A stretch of 15,967 bases of DNA, from contig CABTYW010000045.1 in the NCBI GenBank assembly GCA_902489135.1, forward strand, positions 1 through 15,967, read 5' to 3'. The stretch is from an uncultured Synergistaceae bacterium. GTDB taxonomy: Bacteria; Synergistota; Synergistia; Synergistales; Dethiosulfovibrionaceae. Below, one piece after another: positions 5,967 to 14,121 of this stretch; the stretch's first letter is position 1; each line of letters starts with the position of its first letter. The notes below the pieces were generated by a model. It made no database searches and was not told the origin of the DNA. It saw only the letters and a program-made list of their open reading frames with translations. Position numbers and translations under genes: made by a program.

Positions 5967-6602
5967 ATGTCAAGAATTTCGGCGAAGGACAAAGAGGCGC
6001 TTACGGCGGAGGTGAGGGCCTTCGGCGGACAGTGCGCCGTTTCACTGCTGCGCCGTGACGGGTGGAATCGCTTCACCATGGAAAATCTGGCTTCGGAAAT
6101 GGGCGTGGCCAAGGGGACGATCTACAATTATTTCAAGGACAAAGGCGACGTGGTGAGCTGCATCATTCAGTGCCGCGCCCGCCTCATGGCCGACGAAATC
6201 ACCCTTATGGCGGATCGCGAGCCCGATACCTGTAAGCTTCTTCGCCAGCTTGTGGAAAAATACCTGCGGGGCAACGCCGAATTTCGCTTCCTGCACACCG
6301 CCGTTTTTGAGGTGGTGCATAAAAACAGCGTCAGCGAGGAGCAGGCGCTGTGCCGCCTCAAACAGCTTTTGAAGCCGCTGCGGGAGATCTTTACCGCGCT
6401 GGAGCCCATTTTCAGCCGCGGCATGGAAGAAGGCGTACTCCGCAGGATGGACGTTTCCCGCGCGGCCTCGCTCTTTCACGCCATGCTCAGCGGCGTGGGC
6501 ATGTGCGGCACCTTCGATTCCCTGCTGGACGCCGTTGACCCGGCCGCCTGCGCCTCCGTGGCGGAGGCGCTGCTCAGGGGGTTTGTCAAGGAGGAAAAAT
6601 GA
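5967..6602 (+). CDS. TetR/AcrR-family transcriptional repressor of the efflux operon
   Basis: A 211-residue TetR-family regulator, a normal length. The N-terminal helix-turn-helix spans about residues 37-57, with FTMENLASEMGVAKGTIYNY and the typical FKDKGDVV after it. The C-terminal domain (about 65-211) is the variable helical ligand-binding and dimerisation part; its inducer cannot be read from sequence. The ATG at 5967 has a strong ribosome-binding site (GGAGGA, 5955-5960). The palindrome at 5922-5942 is its likely operator, so it should repress itself and the pump genes until an inducing compound binds. Its TGA overlaps the pump ATG (ATGA, 6599-6602), so repressor and pump translation are coupled. 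Confidence 0.94.
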   Translation: MSRISAKDKEALTAEVRAFGGQCAVSLLRRDGWNRFTMENLASEMGVAKGTIYNYFKDKGDVVSCIIQCRARLMADEITLMADREPDTCKLLRQLVEKYLRGNAEFRFLHTAVFEVVHKNSVSEEQALCRLKQLLKPLREIFTALEPIFSRGMEEGVLRRMDVSRAASLFHAMLSGVGMCGTFDSLLDAVDPAACASVAEALLRGFVKEEK

Positions 6603-9600
6603 AAATCATCGAGACTGCGCTGAGAAGGCCCGTCACGGTCATCATCCTGACCGCCGCGCTGGTTTATTTCGGCCTTTTTTCTTACAGCCGCATGGGAGTG
6701 CAGCAAATTCCCGACGTCGATCTTCCCGTAGTCATGGTGGCCACCTCCATGCGCGGCGCCACGGCCCAGGCCATGGACAACGACGTCACCGACGTGCTGG
6801 AGGAGAAGATCAACACCATCTCGGGCATCGAGAGCCTCAACTCGTCGAGTTACATGGGCTCGGCCGTCACCGTCGTCCAATTCAACCTGAACCGCGACAT
6901 CGACGCCGCAGCGGCCGACGTGCGCGACAAGGTCAACGCCGCGGCGGCCAACCTTCCCGACGAGGCGGACACGCCCATTATCTCCAAGTTCGATGTGGGC
7001 GATTCGGCGCTGGTGCTTATCACTCTTACGGGCGACGCCCCCTATAAGGACAAAGTTTACTTTGCCGACAAGGTGGTCAAGGTGAAATTCGAGTCCATCG
7101 ACGGCGTGGGACAGGTGGAACTGCCGGGAATGCGCGACCGCGAAATTCGCGTGTGGATTGATCCCGTGCGCCTCCGTTCCCGCGGCCTTGTGGTGGAAGA
7201 CCTTTCCCGGGCCATTTCTTCAAAACACGTGGAGCTTCCCGCCGGCAGCATCACCATGGATCGATTGAAAATGGACCTGCGCATCGCCGGCGAGTACACC
7301 TCCGTGGACGAGCTCAAAAGCCTGCCCATCACCACACGCAACGGCGTGGTCATCCGCCTGGGGGACGTGGCCGACGTGGAGGACGGCTTTGAGGAGCGCC
7401 GCAGCGCTGCCGCCGTAAACGGCGAGCCCGCCATTATGATCTCGCTGAAAAAGCAGCGCGGCGCCAACGAAGTGGAAGTCTGCGACGCCATCGTCAGGCG
7501 CTTTGACGAGATGAAAGACTCCGTGCCCGACGGCATGAAATTGACGCTGACCTACAACAAGGCGGACTTCATCAAGCGCTCCATGCGGGGCGTCAGCCGC
7601 GACGTCATTCAGGCTGTCGTGCTCTGTTCGCTGCTGATGCTGTTTTTCATGCAGACGGTCCGGGCCACCTTTGTGACGGTTATCTCCATGCCCGTCTGCC
7701 TGATCGGCAGTTTCTGCGTTCTGTCGGCGCTGGGCGTTTCCATCAACAATATGTCCATGATGGGCATTTCGCTGGCGGTGGGCATGGTGGTGGATGCCAC
7801 CACCGTGGTGCTTGAAAACGTTCACACCTATATGGAAAAGGGGCTGCTGCCCTACGACGCGGCCCTTCAAGGAAGCCGTGAAGTGGCGTTCGCCGTCGTG
7901 GGCGGCGCTCTGACCACCGTCGGCGTCTTCGCTCCCATTGCCACCATGGGCGGCATTATCGGCCGCTTCTTCTATGCCTTCGGAATTACCATCGTGGTGA
8001 CCGTTTCCATTTCGCTGATCCTTTCCATGACGCTGACGCCCTTTCTGTGCTCGCGGCTGCTTCGCCTTGCACCTTCGGGGCGCATCGCCCGCTTCTGCGA
8101 CGGCGTCCTGACGGCCCTGGAAAATCTCTATCGCAAAGTCCTGACGGCCGCCGTGCATCACAAGTTCATCACTCTCTGTGCCGCCGCGGCGTTTTTCGTT
8201 TTCGGCATTTTCGTGCAGAAGCGTGTGGGAACCACCTTTATGACCAATGACGACATGGGCGTTTTTATGATCAACTGCGAACTGCCCTCGGGGACCGACA
8301 TCGACGAAACCGCCCGCGTGATGGAGCAGATTGCCGCCGTGGTGCGGCACAATCCCGGCGTGCTGCGCACGTTGTCCAACGTGGGAACGGGCAGAAGCAG
8401 CGGCCAAAGCAACAAGGGCAATGTCGTCGTCCAGCTCATTCCGCGCTCCGACCGTCTGGAGCAGACCGCCGTCATGGCGCAGGTGCGCCGGTCCGTGCAG
8501 GGCTTCCGCGACGTTGCCATGAACTTTACCGCCTTCAGCGGCAAGGATGTGGAGGTGGTGCTTTCCGGCGCTTCCACCCAACGGCTTTTGGAGATTGCCG
8601 AAAAGATCATCGACGACATCAACGCTTCCGGCACCATGCACGACGCCGAGACCGACGTGCGTCTCGACAAACCGCAGCTCAGCATCGACATCGACCGCGG
8701 GGTCACCGATGCCATGAACGTCAACATCCGTTCGCTGTCGGCGGAAATTCAGGCCTACTTCGGCGGCGCCAAGGTGGGCGTTTACAAAGAGGGCGGTTAC
8801 CGCTACAACATCCGCCTGATGGCGCGCCCCGGTCAGCGCAGCAGCGTCGAGGATCTGTCCATGCTGTCTTTCAAGAACGGCGACGGCGAGATTGTTCAGG
8901 CTCCCGGCCTCATCACCGTCAAAAAAGTCATGAGCCCCAGCGTCATCAAGCGCTACGGGCGCAAGACGGCCATCACCATTTCGGCCAACACCGTGGGCAA
9001 GTACTCCACCGGCGAGGCCATTGAGTTCATCACGCAGTCGGCGAGCCGCCACATTCCCAAGGGGTCGGACATTACCGTTCAGCCTTACGGCAGGGCCAAG
9101 AACATGAACACCGAGTTCGCCCGCCTGCTCTACGCGCTGATCATCGCCGTTTCGCTGGTGTACATCATTATGGCCGTACAGTTTGAGTCCTTCATTTATC
9201 CCTTTGCCGTCATGTTCTCTCTGCCGCTCATGACGCCCGGAACCTTCTGCATGATGTACCTTCTGAACGTCAAAATGGACGTTATGGCCTACATGGGCAT
9301 CATCCTTCTGGTGGGCATCGTCGTCAACAACGGCATCATTCTGGTGGACTTCATCAACGCCAACCGCCTCCGCGGCATGGACAAAACGGCCGCCGTCATC
9401 GACGCCGGGCCGCGCCGGCTGCGCGCCATCCTCATAACGTCGCTGTCAACGCTGATGGGCGCCGTCCCCGCGGCCTTCAAGCTCAGCGAGGGATCGGAAT
9501 CCCGTCAGCCCATGTCCGCGGCTCTGGCGGGCGGACTGTTCACCTCCACGCTGCTGACCCTTTTGGTGGTCCCCGTGGTCTACCTCGTGCTGGACAACCT

Positions 9601-9646
9601 GAAGGAGCGCTTCGGCAGAAAGCTCATCCAGAACAGACTTCCCTGA
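6599..9646 (+). CDS. RND-family efflux pump (HAE1-type inner-membrane transporter)
   Basis: A 1015-residue RND transporter, close to the usual 1030-1050 for AcrB-like pumps. It shows the N-terminal membrane segment (VTVIILTAALVYFGLF), the porter entry GVQQIPDVDLPVV, two large periplasmic halves and two groups of C-terminal membrane helices. The TM4 motif is MGISLAVGMVVDATTVVLEN, with Asp399 followed by Ala400; AcrB has Asp407-Asp408 there. The TM10 motif is LVGIVVNNGIILVDFIN, with Asn910-Asn911 where AcrB has the essential Lys940. The pump is likely to be driven by a cation gradient with a relay different from AcrB. Translation is coupled to tetR by a 4-bp overlap, with AAGGAGG upstream. It should form a tripartite complex with the products of the next two genes. 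Substrates are unknown. Confidence 0.95.
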   Translation: MKIIETALRRPVTVIILTAALVYFGLFSYSRMGVQQIPDVDLPVVMVATSMRGATAQAMDNDVTDVLEEKINTISGIESLNSSSYMGSAVTVVQFNLNRDIDAAAADVRDKVNAAAANLPDEADTPIISKFDVGDSALVLITLTGDAPYKDKVYFADKVVKVKFESIDGVGQVELPGMRDREIRVWIDPVRLRSRGLVVEDLSRAISSKHVELPAGSITMDRLKMDLRIAGEYTSVDELKSLPITTRNGVVIRLGDVADVEDGFEERRSAAAVNGEPAIMISLKKQRGANEVEVCDAIVRRFDEMKDSVPDGMKLTLTYNKADFIKRSMRGVSRDVIQAVVLCSLLMLFFMQTVRATFVTVISMPVCLIGSFCVLSALGVSINNMSMMGISLAVGMVVDATTVVLENVHTYMEKGLLPYDAALQGSREVAFAVVGGALTTVGVFAPIATMGGIIGRFFYAFGITIVVTVSISLILSMTLTPFLCSRLLRLAPSGRIARFCDGVLTALENLYRKVLTAAVHHKFITLCAAAAFFVFGIFVQKRVGTTFMTNDDMGVFMINCELPSGTDIDETARVMEQIAAVVRHNPGVLRTLSNVGTGRSSGQSNKGNVVVQLIPRSDRLEQTAVMAQVRRSVQGFRDVAMNFTAFSGKDVEVVLSGASTQRLLEIAEKIIDDINASGTMHDAETDVRLDKPQLSIDIDRGVTDAMNVNIRSLSAEIQAYFGGAKVGVYKEGGYRYNIRLMARPGQRSSVEDLSMLSFKNGDGEIVQAPGLITVKKVMSPSVIKRYGRKTAITISANTVGKYSTGEAIEFITQSASRHIPKGSDITVQPYGRAKNMNTEFARLLYALIIAVSLVYIIMAVQFESFIYPFAVMFSLPLMTPGTFCMMYLLNVKMDVMAYMGIILLVGIVVNNGIILVDFINANRLRGMDKTAAVIDAGPRRLRAILITSLSTLMGAVPAAFKLSEGSESRQPMSAALAGGLFTSTLLTLLVVPVVYLVLDNLKERFGRKLIQNRLP

Positions 9647-9671
9647 AAATGCGGACGGAGGAGGCTTTACC

Positions 9672-11078
9672 ATGAATAAGCGCAAAGTGTTTTCCCTGCT
9701 GGCGATTTTTTGCCTGACGGCCCTGCCGGCCGCATCGGGCGAATCGGTGATCCTCACCATGGAAGGGGCCCTGCGCCGCGCCCTTGAGAGCAACCTCACG
9801 GTTCTCAAGTCGGAGCAGGCTCTGGAAGGCGCCAGAGGAGCCCGCAAAGCCGCCGGCGCCGCGCTCAATCCCCGTCTCAGTCTCTCCGGCGAGGTCAATG
9901 CCTATGACGGCATTCCCGGGCGCCCCGACAGCGAATTTCTGAGCCGCGCGGAGCTGAGCCAGAGTCTCTATTCCGGCGGAAAAAACCGCGCCGCCGCTGA
10001 ACAGGCAAAGCTCAACGTCAAAAGCGCCGAATACAGTCTGAAAGATGCCCGCGAGAGCGTGGCGCTCACCGTCTGGAACGCCTACTGCGAGGTGCTCTGC
10101 CGTCGCGAAGTGCTGCGCAACGCGCGCAACGCCCTTGAGTATTACACCAACGCCGAAAAAGAGCTGGAAAGCCGCGTCCGCTTCGGTCTGTCCACCAATC
10201 TTGACCTGACTCGGGTTCGCCAGCAGAAAGAAAACGCCCGCGCCGCCGCCATTTTGGCGGATAACACCCTGGAGTCGTCGCGCATAGAGCTGTGCCGTCT
10301 TCTGCGCCTGCCGCCCGACACCAAAATCGAGCTGTCCGGCAGCCTCGAAGACGGCCTTCCCTCCCTTGGCGGGGCGGAGCGAACTCCCGGGAATGAAGAC
10401 GAAAAGATGCCTCAAATCCTCAGCGAGCGCGGAGACTATCAGGCCCTGCGCTTCGCCGCGAAAGCCCGAAAAAAGCAGATCCACATCGCTCAAAGCGGCA
10501 TGAGGCCGTCGCTGACAGCCGCCGCGGGCTGTCGTTTCGCCTACAAACAGAACGGTCTGACGGGCGCCGGCGACGACAACCAGTGGATCGCGGGGCTGAA
10601 GCTGAGCGTGCCCCTTTACGACGGAGGCCTGACGGCCGGGCAGGTGCGGTCCGCCCGCGCGGCCTTTGAACTGGCTCAGCAGGACGTGCTGGAAAAGGAA
10701 GAGCGGATCCGCGCCGATCTTGCCGACAGCCGCCTGAACCTTCAAAATGCGCTGGAAACCGTCATTGCCGGCCGATCCAACGTCAAACTGGCGCGTGAAA
10801 GTCTGGCTTATGCCGAAACGGGCTACGCCGAAGGCGTCAACACCCAAATCGACGTGATCCAGGCCCGCAGCGAGCTGACCCAGGCCAATCAGCTGCTGGC
10901 GCAGTACCTCCGCGACAGCCGCAAAGCCCAGGCCAATCTCTGGCGGGTTCAGGGAATTCTCGTGGAGCGGGCGCTGCGTCGGGAAAACTTGCGCGACGCC
11001 GCGTCGCCTGACGCGAAGCTCCCTCGCGCCGCCAAAAAGAACGCCGCCGCCCCGGCTCCGACAAAGAAAAGCAAATGA
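9672..11078 (+). CDS. TolC-like outer-membrane efflux channel protein
   Basis: A 468-residue outer-membrane factor. A signal peptide is visible (positive start MNKRK, hydrophobic core FSLLAIFCLTAL, cleavage probably after about residue 23, AASG). The mature protein shows the two-fold OEP repeat. One half contains the SRAELSQSLYSGGKNRAAAE strand-turn and the other GLKLSVPLYDGGLTAG, each followed by long amphipathic helices that build the periplasmic barrel. The last 40 residues are Ala/Lys/Pro-rich and look disordered. It starts 25 bases after the pump stop, with a strong GGAGGAGG site. It supplies the exit duct for the RND pump. No lipobox cysteine is seen, so unlike some OprM-type channels it is probably not lipidated. 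Confidence 0.93.
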   Translation: MNKRKVFSLLAIFCLTALPAASGESVILTMEGALRRALESNLTVLKSEQALEGARGARKAAGAALNPRLSLSGEVNAYDGIPGRPDSEFLSRAELSQSLYSGGKNRAAAEQAKLNVKSAEYSLKDARESVALTVWNAYCEVLCRREVLRNARNALEYYTNAEKELESRVRFGLSTNLDLTRVRQQKENARAAAILADNTLESSRIELCRLLRLPPDTKIELSGSLEDGLPSLGGAERTPGNEDEKMPQILSERGDYQALRFAAKARKKQIHIAQSGMRPSLTAAAGCRFAYKQNGLTGAGDDNQWIAGLKLSVPLYDGGLTAGQVRSARAAFELAQQDVLEKEERIRADLADSRLNLQNALETVIAGRSNVKLARESLAYAETGYAEGVNTQIDVIQARSELTQANQLLAQYLRDSRKAQANLWRVQGILVERALRRENLRDAASPDAKLPRAAKKNAAAPAPTKKSK

Positions 11079-11088
11079 GGTGAAGCCC

Positions 11089-12306
11089 GTGAAGCCTTTA
11101 CAAGTGAAAAAACCGGTCCTTTGGATGCTTTCGGCGTTGACCGTTGCCCTTGCCGCCGGTGCACCGTCCTCGTCCGCCGCCTTGGGGACGGCCGAAAAGG
11201 GCGCCCGCGCCGCCGAAATCGCCGAAGCCGCTCAGGAGGCGCGGAAAAACCGTCTTCCCCGCGTTGAAGTGGCCGTCGTCAGCCGCCTCACCCGAGCCGA
11301 GCAGGGCATCAGCACCACTTCCACGCTCAAGCCCTATGAAGAAGTCATCGTGATCCCCAAAGTCACGGGACGCATCGCCCGGCGGGCCGCCGCCACAGGC
11401 GACGTCCTGAAAAGCGGCGATCTGCTCATGGTGCTGGACAGCCGCAGTCAAAAAGCGGAATACGCCTCGCTTCAGGCGCAGGTCGCCGTGAAGAAGGCCG
11501 AACTGGAACAGTCCAAGGTCACTTTGGCCGACGCCAAACGCGAACTGGATCGCTACAGCCGCCTTCGCAAGTCCGGCTACGCCACCCAGCAGGAATACGA
11601 CACCCGCAGCACCGCCTACCGTTCGGCTCTGGCCGCTGAGGCCAAGGCCGCTGCGCAGGTGAAGCAGGCTCAGGCCGGTTTGGACGCCCAGAACGTTCTG
11701 CTGGGCGAGTACGAACTGAGATCGCCCATCGACGGCGTCGTTCTCGACGATTACGACCTTGCCGTCGGCGCCCTGCTGACGCCCTCCGCCAAGGCGCTAC
11801 GCATCGGCCGCGTGGACCGGTTGAAAGCCGACGTGGACATCGCCGAGCGCGACATGGGGCGACTGCGTCGCGACATGGACGCCGTCCTCACCTTCGAGGC
11901 CCTTCCCGGTCAGACCTTTTACGGCACCGTGACACTCATCGCTCCCTACATCAACACCAGCACCCGCACCGTCGGCGCCGAAATTACCGTGGACAATCAG
12001 GCCACGGGCTGTAAACTGCGCCCCGGCATGTTTGCGCGCGTGCTGCTGGTGGAATCCAGCGAAGAAAATCCCCTGGCCATTCCCGGCGAAGCCCTGCGCC
12101 GCGACGGCACCGTGGCCGTCATCCGCGAGGGCAAAGCCGTCATTCAACCCGTGACGGTCGGCGTCGCTTCGGGAGGCCTCATCACCGTTTCCCGCGGGCT
12201 CAAGGTGGGCGAAGCCGTGGTCACGTCCGGCGGCATGACGCTCAAAGACGGCGACGAAGTGAACGTCGTTTCCGGCGAGAGCGCGGAGACGGCACCCCGT
12301 CGGTAA
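11089..12306 (+). CDS. Periplasmic adaptor (membrane fusion) protein of the RND pump
   Basis: A protein of about 405 residues with an N-terminal hydrophobic signal (about LWMLSALTVALAAG). The adaptor domains follow in order: first half of the barrel-sandwich/lipoyl domain (EVIVIPKVTGRIARRAAATG, then GDLLMVLD), an alpha-helical hairpin rich in Ala, Glu, Lys and Gln, the second lipoyl half (YELRSPIDGVVLDDYDLAVG), then beta-barrel and membrane-proximal domains (IPGEALRR, GLKVGEAVVTSGG). I chose GTG 11089 because TGAGGTGA lies at the right distance; a GTG at 11080 is in frame but overlaps that site. It lies ten bases after the channel gene. There is no lipobox cysteine, so it may be held by an uncleaved signal or be soluble. 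It bridges pump and channel. Confidence 0.92.
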   Translation: MKPLQVKKPVLWMLSALTVALAAGAPSSSAALGTAEKGARAAEIAEAAQEARKNRLPRVEVAVVSRLTRAEQGISTTSTLKPYEEVIVIPKVTGRIARRAAATGDVLKSGDLLMVLDSRSQKAEYASLQAQVAVKKAELEQSKVTLADAKRELDRYSRLRKSGYATQQEYDTRSTAYRSALAAEAKAAAQVKQAQAGLDAQNVLLGEYELRSPIDGVVLDDYDLAVGALLTPSAKALRIGRVDRLKADVDIAERDMGRLRRDMDAVLTFEALPGQTFYGTVTLIAPYINTSTRTVGAEITVDNQATGCKLRPGMFARVLLVESSEENPLAIPGEALRRDGTVAVIREGKAVIQPVTVGVASGGLITVSRGLKVGEAVVTSGGMTLKDGDEVNVVSGESAETAPRR

Positions 12307-12334
12307 GGCCGCGAACGCCCGCCGTCAAAAAAAA

Positions 12335-12361
12335 CGCCGCCCCCGGGGGCGGCGCGGTTTT
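12335..12361 (+). terminator. GC-rich hairpin terminator of the efflux operon
   Basis: The perfect palindrome CGCCGCCCCCGGGGGCGGCG (12335-12354) lies 28 bases after the adaptor stop. It is preceded by a run of eight A and followed by CGGTTTT. The T-tract is short and offset by three bases, but the stem is very stable. The A-run before the stem would act as a T-run on the opposite strand. Confidence 0.75.
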
Positions 12362-12872
12362 CATCCATGGCGGAACCCTGCATGAAAGAGAAAATGCTCG
12401 TGCGGCGCGTTCACTTTGGAAAAACTTCACTGCGGTGCAATTTCAGCGGCTCAATCTCCAACGCGGCGCCTGAAAGGAGATCACGGCGTTACGGCTTGCA
12501 AAGATCCCATACAGCGGAGAAAATAGGCGGCGCCTGCGCCAAAATGCAGTGCCGCACGTTGGCCGCGGTGCAAAGGGGTTCTGTTCTGAGCGGGGTCCAT
12601 TTTTTGAATAAACGAGCGCCCGCGAGGAGCGTTCCGTTCCTTGACGGGCTTTCGTCCTCGTGGGGGCCTTTGTGTGGCTGCCGGCGATTGGGCGGGGAGT
12701 GAACGCTCAAAAAATTCGCTGCAAAATCCGCCGCCCCGAAATGGGCGGTCTTGCAGGCGCGGCCAATATTTTTCAAAGAGCGGCGGGAGCTTTGACAACG
12801 GCGGAGCTCCGAAGACGGGCCCCCGGTGCGGGAAGGGGCCTGACGAAGAACGGCCCATGACGAAAAAGCGCG
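12362..12872. other. Long interval without a convincing gene
   Basis: Several open frames cross this stretch on both strands (for example 12367-12702 plus, 12481-12858 minus). Their products are rich in Arg, Ser, Gly and Pro, lack recognisable motifs and have poor translation starts. A stable hairpin, CCGCCC/GGGCGG, lies at 12731-12748, extended by TGCAA/TTGCA arms to 12720-12755. Another, GGCCCC/GGGGCC, lies near 12820-12840. I do not recognise a remnant gene. Confidence 0.45.
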
Positions 12873-12901
12873 TTGCCCCCTTTGGAGGAACGTCGTATAA
12901 G
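12873..12901 (+). promoter_or_regulatory. Candidate promoter for the EamA leader
   Basis: TTGCCC (12873-12878) and TATAAG (12896-12901) are separated by exactly 17 bases, matching four and five of six sigma70 consensus positions. The predicted start, about 12907, falls inside the first copy of the 32-bp repeat, which would give a leader of about 260 bases before the EamA start codon. Confidence 0.45.
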
Positions 12902-12933
12902 AAAGCAGGCGCATGGAGCCTGCGTGGCTGAGG
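12902..12933 (+). repeat. 32-bp imperfect direct repeat, copy 1
   Basis: It begins AAAGCAGGCGCATGGAGCC and ends GGCTGAGG. It matches copy 2 at 29 of 32 positions; all three differences are C/T transitions. This copy contains a perfect 6-bp hairpin, GCAGGC/GCCTGC (12905-12923), with a seven-base loop. Confidence 0.8.
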
Positions 12934-12969
12934 CCTTCAATCCTTCAAGCGCCCGCCATGTTTATCGCA

Positions 12970-13001
12970 AAAGCAGGTGCATGGAGCCCGCGCGGCTGAG
13001 G
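12970..13001 (+). repeat. 32-bp imperfect direct repeat, copy 2
   Basis: It begins AAAGCAGGTGCATGGAGCC and ends GGCTGAGG, starting 68 bases after copy 1 with 36 unrelated bases between them. The hairpin stem is weaker here, with one mismatch and one wobble. Each copy could encode AGAWS(L/P)RG followed by TGA, or start MEPA(W/R)LR, but no translation signal is convincing. Confidence 0.8.
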
Positions 13002-13012
13002 GGGTGTTCCTT

Positions 13013-13052
13013 CGCCCCCGGGGCAAAAGAACCATGCCGGGGGGGCGATTTT
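13013..13052 (+). terminator. Terminator-like hairpin in the EamA leader
   Basis: CGCCCCC (13013-13019) pairs with GGGGGCG (13041-13047). After a GG/GG internal loop, GGCA (13022-13025) pairs with TGCC (13035-13038), leaving a loop of nine bases. ATTTTA follows. It could end a small RNA of about 145 nt or act as an attenuator for the downstream transporter. The T-tract is only four bases. Confidence 0.45.
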
Positions 13053-13170
13053 ACGGCGTTTTATGGCCGGTTGCGCCGGTTTTGCCGCGCCGGCGGGGAA
13101 TATGCGCCCGGTCAAAGAGGCGCCGGCGCCGCGAAAATTTCGCGCGCGCCCTGAGGAGAGGAGTGATGGC

Positions 13171-14073
13171 GTGGACGCACGAAGTCTTTTATACTGTCTT
13201 TCCGGCGTGCTGTGCTGGGGCATGGCGCCCGTGCTGTATCGCTTTGTGGGATCGAACATGGCGCCGCAGAAAATGCAGGCCGTGCGTTCCGTGGGATTTT
13301 TCCTTTCGGCTCTGGCCGTGCTGTGTTTGGCCTCCGGCGGCGACTTCTGGCCGGGGCCCCTTCCGCTGGCCGTGCTGATGATCTGCACCGTCATGGATCT
13401 GGGCGTGGGCGATACGCTGTACTTCCTGTGCGTCACCCGCGTGGGGGCCGGCCGCGCCTCGGCGCTGACCAACACCTATCCGTTGTACGTGGTGCTGTTT
13501 TCCTGGCTCATTTTGGGCGAAGGCCTTTCCTCGCTTGCGCTGTTGGGCGTGCTGGCCGTGGTGGCGGGACTGCTTCTGCTGTGTCTGTTCAGGGAAGAGG
13601 GCACTGAAAACGCCTATGCCCGCCGCCCCATTGCCGCGGGACTGTTGCCGGGCATCCTCGCCGGGTTGTGCTGGAGCAGCGGTCAGGTGATGATGCGCTG
13701 GATTTACGCTCACACCGCCATGGGCGCCTCGGCCCTGATGTTTTGGCGCTCCGCGGCGCTGCTGATTTACGCGTGGGCGGTTTTTCTGCCGTGGCGGCGC
13801 AGGAGCGGCGACGCTGCACCCCTTTTGCCGCTGCGCAGCTCCGGAGGGCTGATCATGCTGGCCTCGGGGGCGCTGATTTTGACGCTGCCCGGCTGGCTCG
13901 TCGCTCTGGCGCTGAAGAGCATCCCCGCGTCCGCCGTGGCCCCCGTGACGGGAGCCAGTCCCGCCGTGGCCGCCCTTTTGGGACGGCTGCTCTATCACGA
14001 GACCATCACGCCCTTTCAGTGGCTGGGGATTTTGATGATCATTTCAGGCGGCGCCGTCGTCAATCTGTTTTAG
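13171..14073 (+). CDS. EamA/DMT-superfamily membrane transporter
   Basis: A 300-residue, very hydrophobic protein with about ten membrane segments arranged as two repeated five-helix EamA halves, the normal size and form for the drug/metabolite transporter superfamily. Family-like features include SGVLCWGMAPVLYRF at the start, VGAGRASALTNTYPLYVVLF at the end of the first half, and SAVAPVTGASPAVAALLGRL with a following PFQWLGILMIISGG at the end of the second half. I chose GTG 13171 because AGGAGAGGAG lies about seven bases upstream and the protein then begins at the first helix. A longer in-frame form from ATG 13063 adds 36 charged, low-complexity residues. The substrate is unknown; relatives export amino acids or metabolites. 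It is preceded by the unusual repeat-containing leader. Confidence 0.9.
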   Translation: MDARSLLYCLSGVLCWGMAPVLYRFVGSNMAPQKMQAVRSVGFFLSALAVLCLASGGDFWPGPLPLAVLMICTVMDLGVGDTLYFLCVTRVGAGRASALTNTYPLYVVLFSWLILGEGLSSLALLGVLAVVAGLLLLCLFREEGTENAYARRPIAAGLLPGILAGLCWSSGQVMMRWIYAHTAMGASALMFWRSAALLIYAWAVFLPWRRRSGDAAPLLPLRSSGGLIMLASGALILTLPGWLVALALKSIPASAVAPVTGASPAVAALLGRLLYHETITPFQWLGILMIISGGAVVNLF

Positions 14074-14121
14074 CCCTCCCTGCGGCGAAAGAAGGCGTCC
14101 CCTGGGCCACCGCCGGCGGCG

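Noticed and set aside
7220..9052. A 610-codon open frame on the minus strand inside the RND pump gene
   Set aside because: It is a shadow of the GC-rich pump gene: the product is extremely rich in His, Gly, Ala and Arg and has no motifs, while the plus-strand product is a complete RND transporter.
12367..12702. A 111-codon plus-strand ORF after the efflux operon
   Set aside because: Its start lies immediately behind the terminator hairpin, there is no ribosome-binding site, the composition is biased, and there is no recognisable motif.
12902..12940. TPP-riboswitch-like GGCTGAGG
   Set aside because: The other conserved TPP elements (such as ACCTGA and the second helix) are absent after either copy, and the three-way junction cannot be formed.
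12902..13001. CRISPR-like geometry: 32-bp repeat, 36-bp spacer, 32-bp repeat
   Set aside because: There are only two copies, with three differences, no further repeats and no cas genes in the window. Such geometry can arise from any short direct duplication.
13063..13170. Longer N-terminus for the EamA transporter from ATG 13063
   Set aside because: The added 36 residues are charged and of low complexity, and no ribosome-binding site suits that ATG. GTG 13171 has a strong site and begins at the first membrane helix.
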